DNA from: Alitta virens
Lineage: Eukaryota; Annelida; Polychaeta; Phyllodocida; Nereididae
Length of the DNA: 64,000 nucleotides
Direction of reading: 5' to 3'
Assembly (NCBI GenBank): GCA_932294295.1
Contig: OW028578.1
Coordinates: 41,246,537 to 41,310,536 of the forward strand
Part shown: in pieces, positions 12,201-22,760 of the stretch
Layout: each line of letters begins with the position of its first letter
Position numbering within the stretch: position 1 is the first letter of the stretch
Made by a program: the position numbers and the translations under genes
Notes under the pieces: generated by a model
What the model saw: only the letters and a program-made list of their open reading frames with translations
Database searches by the model: none
Told to the model about the DNA's origin: nothing

Positions 12201-12966
12201 GATCCAACATCTCATCATTACATCTGCCTCTGGCAGCTGGTCATATAACTGACTAAGCTTCATACCCAGTACAGTAGCATAAGGAAAAAAGGAGACATAG
12301 ACATTGCAAGCCATGCACTGCACATGTTAAGCCTTTGTTGAAACAATCTGAAACTAGTGACACATGTTATCTAGATTTGATGTTCATTTTGACTTAGTGA
12401 CATTTAAAGTTTTGGACCTTAGTGTGTTGTCTTAAAACTTGAGGAGGTCTATTTATTGGCAGATTTTTGTACACACATGGTCTTTCCATGGAACAATAGA
12501 AACTATCCATTGTGTTGTTGCATATAAAACTAGTAAGGCCACTGACTAAATCTTTCTTTTGTGTTTACTCACATGAAGGTGTTGTTGTCAGGTCAATTAT
12601 ATATTCTTATCTAATTTTATGGCAACATAAAAGGAAGGATCACTCAACGGATCTTGAGAACAAAATTTGTAGACAGGTCTTAATGTAGATACGGCAATGT
12701 TTATGTCATTTATAAGTAGTTATATGATGCATAGCTTAACCCCTATTTGTTTCAAATATTTTTCCAGAAACTCACAAGTGTTATATGCTGTAGAGTTTTT
12801 GCTTCACAATAAGACCAGCAAATTTAAGCATCAAAAATGATATCCGAAAACCCTTAACAGGTGCAGTAATTCAACATTGACACAATCGGACATGCATCCA
12901 GGCATTTTGTTCTCCATTTCGTTAGTATTTGCAAGTACAACTTATCTTTGTTTTGAAATCTTTGTG
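9250..12966. other. Spacer upstream of gene 3
   Basis: This is homologous to the spacers of genes 2 and 4 but lacks the SINE and carries a LINE remnant at 9577-10072. Near 12150-12200 it has lost a stretch that is present in units 1 and 4. The frames at 10992-11201 and 11198-11428 lie in A-rich spacer repeat and show no recognisable product. Confidence 0.55.
9577..10072 (+). mobile_element. Decayed LINE 3' fragment
   Basis: Translated on the plus strand, with frameshifts, about 9695-9895 reads MRDNFKLMKPVYNTVQYG and then CNIFSTCQCGNC. This matches the C-terminal end of the reverse transcriptase ORF of the LINE at 34577-37687. It ends in TTGAATAAAATTTTA followed by a few ATCTT-type units, the usual short tandem tail of a non-LTR element. 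The spacer of unit 2 continues without it (cttagc joined to catatgatat), so it is a 5'-truncated insertion. Confidence 0.7.
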
Positions 12967-13134
12967 TTTATTTTTGTACAATATTTACACAATAAATTAA
13001 ATGGGTAAGCATCTCATTCCCTATTTTTTCATTTTGTTCGAAAATAACTTTCTTTGTTGTTATTGTAATATAACTACATAGTAGGTATCACATTCACGTA
13101 AAGTTGACACATAGTGCAATGGTATTAACTTTGC

Positions 13135-14202
13135 TTAATATTGGGCAGCTTGGTAGTAAGCACCCTGGGCAGCTGGGTAGTGGGCACCATGGGCAGCTGG
13201 GTAGTGGGCAACATGGGCAGCTGGGTAGTGGGCACCATGGGCAGCTGGGTAGTAAGCTCCATGAGCAGCTGGGTAGTTAGCTCCATGAGCAGCTGGGTAG
13301 TAAGCACCTTGGGCAGCTGGGTAGTAAGCTCCATGGGCAGCTGGGTAGTATCCGTATCCCTTTCCAGTGACTCCAAGAGGGGTGCCGGGAACTCCATCGC
13401 GCTTGGCGGTTCCAGAGGAAGCACCGAGCTTCTCAGCGTAGTAGTTCACACTGATCTGTTTCTGGGCATTGACGGTGTTCACCTTCTTTTCCCGGGCCCT
13501 GTAGCAATGAAAGAGGTGTTTTAATATAAGTTTCAAGATTAAGCAGCTTTTATTCGGAAATATGATTTTTAATAGTAACTCACTTAATTAATCCTTGAAA
13601 TAGCAAAGACCAGTTGGCCTTCAATTTTTCTGGGGCACAGATTTGATAAAGTGCTGAAGATGCTCTATATAGCATCATGCATATATTTTGCAACAAGGCT
13701 GACAAGAAGGGAAGGTATCCTTGATACATCTAAGTAGCAAAATAAGGCTATTACAATATCGTGTTGTTCTGGTTTACAATATTTTTCTTTCAGTAATTAG
13801 ATTCTGTACTCATTAGTGAAGTGAGCAAAGCTAAGCAATAAATATCTCTCAATAATAAATAATCATTGCTGAGACATGTTTGGAAAGAGTAAAATCATCA
13901 GCGTAACTCAGTGGCGCTAATCCACATCTCAGGGACTTGTACAACTATCAAATACGTTTTGATCATGAGTTGTCAGGGAAGGAATGACATCAAGTCTAGG
14001 AAATTAAGCTACATCTCAGTGACAAAGCAACTATCAAACAAAGCAAAACATTCAATATCATGTCCTAATACAAATATTAAGTTGACAGTAAAAACCGATA
14101 TCAAGTCCAGAAGAATAACACCAACCTGTTCTCAGGAATATCGAAGTAGGAAGCGGTAGCCACGGCTACAAGAACGAGGAAGACAGCAGCGGTGAATTTC
14201 AT
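13135..14202 (-). CDS. Gene 4: secreted octapeptide-repeat protein
   Basis: Exon 1 is 14126-14202, the intron 13499-14125 (627 nt), exon 2 13135-13498; the product is 146 residues with nine octapeptides. The signal peptide is MKFTAAVFLVLVAVATAS. The repeat order is YYPAAHGA, YYPAAQGA, YYPAAHGA, NYPAAHGA, YYPAAHGA, HYPAAHVA, HYPAAHGA, HYPAAQGA and YYQAAQY. It shares the Gln variants, the HVA unit and the YYQAAQY end with gene 2, two genes away, which supports copying of a two-gene block. A minus-strand AATAAA lies at 12967-12972. Confidence 0.85.
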
Positions 14203-14258
14203 CTTGATAGTATCTGAGGATTTCTGACACTGATGACAATGAACAGTGTCCACTCTGC

Positions 14259-14266
14259 TAATATAG
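14259..14266 (-). promoter_or_regulatory. Weak TATA-like box of gene 4
   Basis: It has the same CTATATTAG variant as gene 2, at the matching distance from the ATG. Confidence 0.45.
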
Positions 14267-14837
14267 TCAGAATGACCAGCAGGAAGCACGTGCTTGCTGT
14301 CCATGACTGATCAGAATGACCCAAGGCTATGAACACTCAACTTCTGCTACAGGCACCTTGCACATTGAACAAAGCATGGCATACATGAAGCTTTATAATA
14401 CATTTAAGTTGTGTAACCTAGGATATTGAGACAGATAAGTTGAGATTAATCAGTTTATATCACTTCTGTATCAGGATGCCTTTATAATATCCCTTTTCAA
14501 GTAAGGAATGCTTCAGATGCATCAGAATATAAAAAGGTGTAATTAAACTGTTTAATCAATGCCAATGTGGCTCATCTTTATTGTGCTTAGCCATATGATA
14601 TATCTGTATTTTTCATGTCTTCAAATTACCTTTGTTTGTTCTTGTCCGATGTAAAATTGTAATGTGAATCAATCTTCTCATCATCAATCTATATTGGCAG
14701 CCCATGGCCTTTGCAATGATACATTTCTAATGTTTAACTATGATTTTGGAAAATTGAATGGAAGAGCCATTAGTGGTAGCAGCAATTCCGTTAAAGCTGT
14801 TAATCAAGCACAGGAATCTATTTGCCAATAAAGTTCA

Positions 14838-15009
14838 GGGCGGGGGCCTAGCTCAGAGGTACCGCTCTGGGCTTCCAACAGCTGGGTCCTGGGTTCGATT
14901 GTTTCATCCTTCATCTCATTGCCATAGTCTCTGCCTGTCCTAATTAGCCCAGCAGGTGCAGACATACAGGACATAAAGCCCTAATTACCCACGCACCCAC
15001 CCATGACCT
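14838..15009 (+). mobile_element. tRNA-derived SINE, copy 2
   Basis: This has the same 172-bp length, internal promoter boxes and AAGTTCA flanks (14831-14837 and 15010-15016) as the copy at 5570-5741. The identical insertion site means it was copied with the unit and did not insert twice. Confidence 0.8.
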
Positions 15010-17583
15010 AAGTTCACCATTCAAAAGTCTACTGACCAGATTCATTGATGTTTTCACAAGGATACAATGTCACTTCAATATCTGCACATACTTGATGTGG
15101 ACTGCATGCACCTCTAAATTGTACCACAAAATTATTAACCATTTAGGTAATTTTGGCCAGGGCTAAAGATACACCACACTAATTTTCATGGAACCGAAAT
15201 ACAAATTTTCTCTGACTTTACCTAGGAATACTTTAAAATTTTGATTTAGGTAGACACTAACTTGATTTGTGAGACAAAAAAACACGCATTCAAAGTTACT
15301 GGCATGTGTAAATCTGGTTTCCTGAACTAAGGTATACAGCAACTGACGTGTCATTGAAAACTATACATGTATGCCCTTATACGTAACTGTCCCAGAGCAC
15401 TGAATTAATTGTTGTGATTATTTATTTCCAGGATTCTAATAGGTTAGAGATTTTATTTATGGAAAAATCAATTTCCTATGTTAAGTATGAGACTAGGCAA
15501 AACAATTATTTTTCATTGGTGGTCAAAGTTTCGCCCCATTGCTGCTGAAGAAACCCCAGTTAACGTCAGTTATATCCCTAGATTTAGGAGCGCAGATGAT
15601 TGCCTGGCTGATCGGAGAAATCATAGAATTGTCTATAAAATTCAACATTCAGTTTAAACAGGGTCATTAGCTTGCAAAACCAGTTTGCCCTTGTTCACAA
15701 ATAACTGTAATGTACAAACAAGGCACTCCTAAGGTAGATGAACAGCACAGAACACTGGAAACAAAACATTTAATAAACATGCCTAGAAAACTGAAAAACT
15801 CAAAAGAGGAAATTTACGTAATAATACCATATCCCCACGTACGACACTTATTGAAGGTGTTCCACTTAGTTATATTCTAACCCAGGGAAGCATTAGTGAC
15901 CCACTGGACCATGCATATGCAGTTATTTATTATACAAACTCAGACTCAGACTTCATATTTATTTGTGAGAGCTTTGAGACCTTTCCAAGGCTTTGCAAGC
16001 TGCAGTCGAAAGGCCACCAATTACATAATTATACATTAACTAATAAAGAATACAAAACTGTCAGAGAGACAGAAAAAAGAAATATATAAAAGAAAGAAAC
16101 AACTATAGAAAGAAAAAATAAATATATTCAAAAGTAATAAAACCCTATTTGATTTGGATGGCTCACATAGCAAAGGACAAAACTTGGGCAATAACAAGAT
16201 GATGAAAACAGAATGAAAGAAAACAAAGGTAGTTTCATTGATTATATGAATGTTGCAGTTTGAAATATTGCCGTCGACATCATAGCTATTTATGAAAAGA
16301 TTCTTTACATATATTTTATATCCTATAAAACAATGGGAAAATATTTGTGTCCTAATTAAATCATTTATATCATTACAAATTGAAAGAATTTGATATGATT
16401 TACACTTTATAAAGGCATATTTTGTTGGTTTCTATACCTGGTTGCATACCTGGATATACATGCGGTGCAGTGTGCATGCAGACATACAAAAACTATGAGA
16501 AATATTTCCTGAATGTATTTCTATAGTAAATTATCATAAACTTCTGTCTATAGTAAAATAAAAATGACTAAATTGATTGCTCGACCACCACACCACACAT
16601 AAAAGACAAAAAGCATGCATGTATACTGTGCTGCACATGTACAAGCTTGGCTTGGACAGTGGGCAGATTTAAACAAGTTAGAATGTTATGGGCATACAAC
16701 AAAGTTCGGATAGTAGAAGGAATAAGAATTTGAATTGGAAGACATTCGGAATGCCCTTACAGGCCTATGCTGGTGGACAAACAAAAATGAGGAAAACTGG
16801 TTTTCAATAAAATCTAATTTTGCTGCAAAATAAACTTTATCCGAAACCTTAACAAAGTAATATTTCACAAAAACCATTGGAAAGTTAAAAATGGAATAGT
16901 TTATTCCTGAAGTTTTCAGTTTGAAAGTAATTTTGAAGCAGCACTTCTCGGCAACTTTCTTTTTACTTTAAAATGCCTTTCAAATATCTTGCCTACCTGA
17001 ACACTGCTGAATAGGTTCCCACTTGTTTACCATTTTTTGCTGTTTGCCCCTGACATATTACTCAAGTTGACAGAAACCCATGATAAACAGCAAAATGAAT
17101 CAAATTGTTGAATCAGGCCAAAACACATTGTTTATCATTTTTGCTGTGTGAATAGGCACAGTATCTTTTGAAGTGTTAAATTTGACAGTTATCATCAGAC
17201 AACAGTATTTCAAGGTTCGTTAAAAGCCCTTACTGGAAAATGTTCAAGCTTTATGTTGCAATTACAGACCATGTGCTGATAACATACTGATATACATTGG
17301 CTTGCCTCATTTTTTTTGCCCCGGAGTGTAAGGTATTCCACTTAGTTATACCCTGACCCAGGGAAGCATTAGCGATCCACTGGCCCATGGATATACAGTT
17401 ATTTATTAAACAAGTGTGGTGCAGTATGCACACATGTGTTGCAACAGCTTTGTCTCAGCAATATTGTGACTGTTTAGTGAGCCACCAGTTCATCTTTCTA
17501 TGTATAATTTAACTTTAATGTAATATAAACTTCTGGTTGTATATATTGCTGAAATGTTTGAGGGGGAGCCTCCTATCCACCAG

Positions 17584-17655
17584 TTGCCTTGCTGCCTTCC
17601 TCGCTTGTGGAAAAACCATTTGCCTTGCTGCCTTCCTCGCTTGTGGAAAAAACAT
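17584..17655. repeat. 36-bp direct duplication, second occurrence
   Basis: This is a two-copy 36-bp repeat equivalent to 2185-2256, with one base difference (AAAAACCATT) in the first copy. Confidence 0.8.
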
Positions 17656-18019
17656 TTTGAAATTTTTTGTGCTGTTCGGTTTTACACCTAGCTAGACCAC
17701 TTGATATCCCAGGCTGTCTGCTGCTACACCAAACCAGCTACTCAAGTATATTCTCCTCTCAGCTGCTGTGAGCCAATCAGCATGCTTCATTGTCATCCAG
17801 TATAGTGTTTGTCGTACAGTAGCAGAGTATTTTGGATGGCTGGAGTGTATGTTGGATGGCTGAAGTGTGCATGTCAGACTTCTGAGTGGAGAATATGAGC
17901 AATGGTGGATTTTGTGTAAGGTATTGTGGGATTCAGGTAAACTATTAAAAAAAATGTTAACCCCCAGAAAACTCTATGTTGGATCCTTGCCATCATCTCT
18001 TGAGCACTATAAAATCAGC

Positions 18020-18051
18020 CACCATGGGCAGCTGGGTAGTGGGCACCATGG
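18020..18051. repeat. Ectopic piece of the 24-bp coding repeat
   Basis: CACCATGGGCAGCTGGGTAG and the following GTGGGCACCATGGC match about 1.3 units of the octapeptide-coding repeat, in the HY-type variant. They lie in the middle of a spacer more than 1.1 kb from any gene copy. The homologous place in unit 1 (around 2600-2770) has about 160 bp of ordinary spacer instead. Confidence 0.8.
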
Positions 18052-19240
18052 CACGGCCTAAGGTTAAGTCATTCAATGTCTAAAGTATGAATACATGTGT
18101 ATATTTGGGGTTTGCTAAAATCAGCCACTTTCAAAGCATTGTATATTACAATGAAATACCTGAATGATATTGTTCCTGGAGTGTTATGAATTGTTTTGTT
18201 CTCTTTGGTAAGCTTTGAGATGGACCTCAAACAAAAAATCTGAAGTAGGCAGGAACTTAATTACAGATAAGATGCAGGTTGGCTCAACTATGGCCCAACA
18301 TTGATCAAACATTGTGGACTCAAAGCAGCCATATCATCTCATCATTACATCTGCCTCCAGCAGCTGGTCATATAAGTTGACTAAGCTTAAGACCCAATAG
18401 CATAGAGACATAGACATCGTAAGCCATGCACTGCATGCGTAAACCGATGTTGAAACAATGGCAAATGTATGACACATGTTATCTAGATTTGATCTTCATT
18501 TTGACTTATTGACATTTCAGTTTTGGATCCTATTGTGTTGTCTTAAAAATCAAAGGTCTTCATATTGGCAGATTTTTGTACACACATGGTCTTTCCATGG
18601 AACATTAGAAACTGGCCATTGAGTTGTAGCATATGAAACTACTAAAGCCACTGACTAAACCTTTCTTGTGTGTTTATTGTGATGGTTTTGTTGTCAGGTC
18701 AATTATATATTCTTATCTAATTTCATGGCAACATAGGAGGAACCTTCACTCAACGGATCTTGAGAAAAAATTTGTAAACAGGTCATAATGTAGATACGGC
18801 AATGTTTATGACATTTATAAGTAGTTATATGATGCAAAGCTTTACCCCTATTTGTTTCAAATATTTTTCCAGAAACTCACAAGTGATATATGCTGTAGGG
18901 TTTTTGCTTCACAATAAGACCACCAAATTTAGGCATCAAAAATTATATCCGAAAATCCTTAACAGGTGCAGTAATTCAACATTGACACAATCGGACATGC
19001 ATCCAGGCATTTTGTTCTCCATTGCGTTAGTATTTACAAGTACAAATTATCTTTTGTTTTGTAATCTTTGTGTTTATTTTTGTACAATATTTACACAATA
19101 AATTAAATGGGTAAGCATCTCATTCCCTATTTTTTCATTTTGTTCGAAAATAACTTTCTTTGTTGTTATTGTAATATAACTACATAGTAGGTATCACATT
19201 CACGTAATGTTGACACATAGTGCAATGGTATTAACTTTGC

Positions 19241-20285
19241 TTAATATTGAGCAGCTTGGTAGTAAGCACCCTGGGCAGCTGGGTAGTGGGCACCATGGGC
19301 AGCTGGGTAGTGGGCACCATGGGCAGCTGGGTAGTGGGCACCATTGGCAGCTGGGTAGTAAGCTCCATGGGCAGCTGGGTAGTTAGCTCCATGAGTAGCT
19401 GGGTAGTAAGCACCATGGGCAGCTGGGTAGTATCCGTATCCCTTTCCAGTGACTCCAAGAGGGGTGCCGGGAACTCCATCGCGCTTGGCGGTTCCAGAGG
19501 AAGCACCGAGCTTCTCAGCGTAGTAGTTCACACTGATCTGTTTCTGGGCGTTGACGGTGTTCACCTTCTTTTCCCGGGCCCTGTAGCATTGAAAGAGGTG
19601 TTTTAATATGAAGAATAGCAACATAGCTTGAAAAAGTTTCAAGATTAAGCAGCTTTTATTCGGAAATATGATTTTTCATAGTAACTCACTAAATTAATCC
19701 TTGAAATAGCAAAGACCAGTTGGCCTTCGATTTTTCTGGGGCACAGATTTTGATAAAGTGCTGAAGATGCTCTATATAGCATCATGCATATATTTTGCAA
19801 CAAGGCTGACAAGAAGGGAAGGTATCCTTGATACATCTAAGTAGCAAAATAAGGCTATTGCAGTATTGTGTTGTTCATGTTCACAATATTTTTCCTTCAG
19901 TAATGAGATTCTGTACTCATTAATGGAGTGAGCAAAGCTAATCAATAAATATCTCTCAATAATAAATAATGATTGTTGAGACATGTTCGCAAAGAGTGAA
20001 ATCATTAGCATAACTCAGTGGGACTGATCAAGATCTCAGTGACTTGTACAACTATCAAATAAGGAATGACATCAAGTCTAGGAAATTAAGCTACATCTCA
20101 GTGACAAAGCCACTATCAAACAAAGCAAAACATTCAATAACATGTCCAAATACAAATAATAAGTTGATAGTTAAAAACTGATATCAAGTCAAGAAAATTA
20201 GCACCAACCTGTTCTCAGGAATATCGAAGTAGGAAGCGGTAGCCACGGCTACAAGAGCGAGGAAGACAGCAGCGGTGAATTTCAT
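19241..20285 (-). CDS. Gene 5: secreted octapeptide-repeat protein
   Basis: Exon 1 is 20209-20285, the intron 19581-20208 (628 nt), exon 2 19241-19580; the product is 138 residues with eight octapeptides. The repeats include YYPATHGA, NYPAAHGA and YYPAANGA (His to Asn), three HY units and the YYQAAQY end shared with genes 2, 4 and 6. The base pattern just before the ATG is TCACG where other copies have ATCAAG. A minus-strand AATAAA lies at 19073-19078. Class B by intron length, it is adjacent to another class B gene and so breaks the alternation of classes. Confidence 0.85.
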
Positions 20286-20340
20286 CGTGATAGTCTCTGA
20301 GGATTTCTGACACTGATGACAATGACCAGTGTCCACTTAG

Positions 20341-20348
20341 TTTATATA
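20341..20348 (-). promoter_or_regulatory. TATA box of gene 5
   Basis: TATATAAA on the minus strand, 56 nt from the ATG. Confidence 0.65.
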
Positions 20349-20559
20349 CGCAGAATAACCAGCAGGAAACATGTACTTGCTGTCCATCACTGACCAGAAT
20401 GACCCCAGGCTATAAATACCTAAATTGTTCTAGTGCTAGAGGCACCTTACATATTGAACGAAGTATTGCACATGGAGCAATGGTTTGATGTGTGTAAGTT
20501 GTTACCCTAATGTACAGAGATAGTGCAATTCAGATTAATCGAAAACCTTATAATTATGA

Positions 20560-20980
20560 AGATCCTTGAAAAACTTGAAAGACTCTGAAAAAATAGTTGA
20601 GCTTCTTGGATGTCCAATGAACAGCAAGTTGTCCTGCAAGATGTAAAAAGATTGCTGAACAAATTATTGTGTTAAAAAGTTAATGCAAACATTTTGAATG
20701 GGGTAACAAAATCAGAGTATATGAATCTTTCTTAACATCCTGTATTGCTGAGTAGTACACAATGTATTCAAAATAATGAATGACAAGAATATTGAACAAC
20801 AGAATAAGAGATATTTTTATGGAAACTGGAAAAATTATGTATTGAAATTTATCTATGGTAGGTAGCTTCCCATTAGATCCAATTTCTGTGCTCCCTATTC
20901 AATCAGAGATGATTTTAAATTGACAAAAGCAAAGGGATAATAATTTTAAATACGAACGTTGTTATTTCTCTGTCAAGGCT
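20560..20980 (+). mobile_element. Decayed LINE reverse transcriptase fragment
   Basis: On the plus strand 20690-20740 gives residues like IRVYESFLTSC, and the segment near 20890-20935 gives APYSIRDDFKLTKAKG. Both match successive C-terminal segments of the LINE ORF at 34768-36525 (MRIYESF, then TPYSMRDNMKLMKP). There are many stops and frameshifts and no tail; the array spacer resumes near 20990. Confidence 0.6.
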
Positions 20981-21158
20981 CCTTTGCAATTTTTCTTCTC
21001 ATGTAAGGAATGCTTCAGATGTTTCAGAATTTAAAAGGAATATTGCTAGTGCAGATTGTGTCTGCTATGCTTAGATATATATCTATAATTTTCATGTCTT
21101 CCAATTCTTTTTGATTGTTCATGTGTAATATGAAATTATATTGTGACTTATTCATATC

Positions 21159-21291
21159 TTATCTCGAAATAAGTTTTCGGACTTTAGTATGCTATCCCAG
21201 TGGCACTAAAACAGTGTACTTCTTGCACTTCAGTCTTGTATGTACACCCTTTTGATGTTATTGAATAAAGTCTATCTATCTATCTATCTAT
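21159..21291 (+). mobile_element. Short LINE 3' end with target duplication
   Basis: The 133-bp insert ends in TTGAATAAAG and about five TCTA units. It is bounded by a 12-bp direct repeat CTTATTCATATC at 21147-21158 and 21292-21303. This is the form left by strongly 5'-truncated target-primed insertion. The 3' end differs from the other LINE tails in the window. Confidence 0.7.
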
Positions 21292-21391
21292 CTTATTCAT
21301 ATCATATAACTGTAAATAATGTTGCACTGTTATTTTGATGCGTTACTTGCTTGTTTTGGTTGTCACCTCTAAGAAAAAAAAAGAAAAAATC

Positions 21392-21645
21392 ATATCATGT
21401 CTCATCATATCTCATCTCATCTCATCTCATCTTATCTTATCTTAGCTGATCTTAGCTTATCTTAGCTTATCTTATCTTATCTTATCTCATTTGATCTTAT
21501 TTCATATTATTTTATCTTATCTTATCTTATTTGATCTTATCTTATCTTATTTGATCTAATCTTATCTTGTCTTGTCTTGTCTTATCTCATTTGATCTCAT
21601 TTGATCTTATCTTATCTTGTCTTGCCTTGTCTTATATTGACTTTT
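21392..21645. repeat. ATCTT pentanucleotide satellite
   Basis: About 250 bp consists of degenerate units ATCTT, ATCTC and variants (GATCT, TGTCT). A LINE-like 3' sequence precedes it (21303-21390), and the LINE tail in unit 3 ends in the same pentamer. The satellite therefore probably grew from a retrotransposon tail. The frame at 21567-21860 crosses it and is not a gene. Confidence 0.75.
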
Positions 21646-21873
21646 TTTTGTCTTTGCTCGAAATCACTGACCCAGTATTTCCTCCGCTAGTTTTAGTTCA
21701 TGAATTGGACGTGTCCCAATCCAGCCTAATACACCAAGCTGACAAAATCAGTCTGTTATTTTGGGCAAGTTTTGTCTCAGCTTATCTTATCATTGAAATG
21801 ATATCAGAGAACAGAAAAACAGTTTATGTCAGTATTTTCATTGCAACACTACATTGTTGACAACATACTGTGA

Positions 21874-22218
21874 TATAATAAAACCCACTCTATTTATATC
21901 TCACTTTTACGATATTTTCAGCATTTTTTAGCTGAGAAAACTAAGAAATTAAGTGTTTTTTTTTTTACCAAATTCTTGTACTTTTCATATAATAAAACCC
22001 ACACTATTTATATCTCACACTTCTATGATATTTTCAGCATTTTTGAGCTGAGAAAACTAAGAAATTAAGTGTTTTTTTTACCAAATTCTTGTACTTTTCA
22101 TATAATAAAACCCACACTATTTATATCTCACACTTCTACGATATTTTCAGCATTTTTGAGCTGAGAAAACTAAGAAATTAAGTGGTTTTTTTTACCAAAT
22201 TCTTGTACTTTTCATATT
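21874..22218. repeat. 114-bp tandem repeat, three copies
   Basis: Copies begin with AATAAAACCC at 21877, 21991 and 22104. Each contains TTTTCAGCATTTTTGAGCTG and a T run of variable length before ACCAAATTCTTGTAC. The three are nearly identical, so the expansion is recent. It is seen only in this unit. Confidence 0.85.
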
Positions 22219-22360
22219 GATATTCCCACAGTGAGAATCACAAGTCTTATTAATATTCATAATCACCCCTGCACCTAATCCCGTTATGACTTAGGGGAGT
22301 CACTGATGTTGTGTCTGCATGGTCCACTGGACAGACTGTACAACACTATGCATTTGGTTG

Positions 22361-22731
22361 TCATGGCAACAACGCTCTGATTGCCTATCTGTTTCAGTTC
22401 AACAGACGCGTTGTCGGTAAAAACAAATCCCCGGTATGGATAAGCAACAAAATATACATATGTAATGTAGGAGATTTGAAAGCCAGATTTTGTTTGGTCA
22501 AAATCGGAAAATAATTAGCGAGGTTGTGTCATGGCAACAATGTTGCGGATGTCTGACTGTTTGAGATCAAAAGATTGTTTTGTCGGTAAAAACGAACAAA
22601 TAATCTTTGACATATATAAAGAAGCTGTTTGCAGATTGAGAGAATAGAAATTGAGCTTCAAGCCAAGTTTTATCTGGTCAAAATTGGTCAAGAATTGACG
22701 AAGTTGTGGCCATTTTCCAGTTTGAATTGGC
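22361..22731. repeat. Imperfect 168-bp duplication
   Basis: Both halves start with TCATGGCAACAA (22361 and 22529), continue with TTGTCGGTAAAAAC and end with a TGGTCAAAAT motif. Divergence is substantial. The short frames at 22311-22514 and 22515-22733 lie in this repeat and are not conserved. Confidence 0.6.
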
Positions 22732-22732
22732 A

Positions 22733-22760
22733 AAGTGAAAGTGAAAGTGAAAGTGAAAGC
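22733..22760. repeat. GTGAAA microsatellite
   Basis: About four and a half units of GTGAAA in a row directly follow the 168-bp duplication. Confidence 0.85.

Larger units (their letters stand above)
14267..19072. other. Spacer upstream of gene 4
   Basis: The first 1.7 kb is nearly identical to the spacer of gene 2, including the SINE. From 17160 to 18000 it matches unit 1 (1790-2590). A stray piece of coding repeat lies at 18020-18051. The rest is array spacer without a recognised gene; the frame at 18802-19101 is spacer that also occurs at 3466-3732 with different indels. Confidence 0.55.

Noticed and set aside
21567..21860. 97-codon frame
   Set aside because: Its first part is the ATCTT satellite read through, with Leu/Ser/Ile-rich low-complexity sequence.
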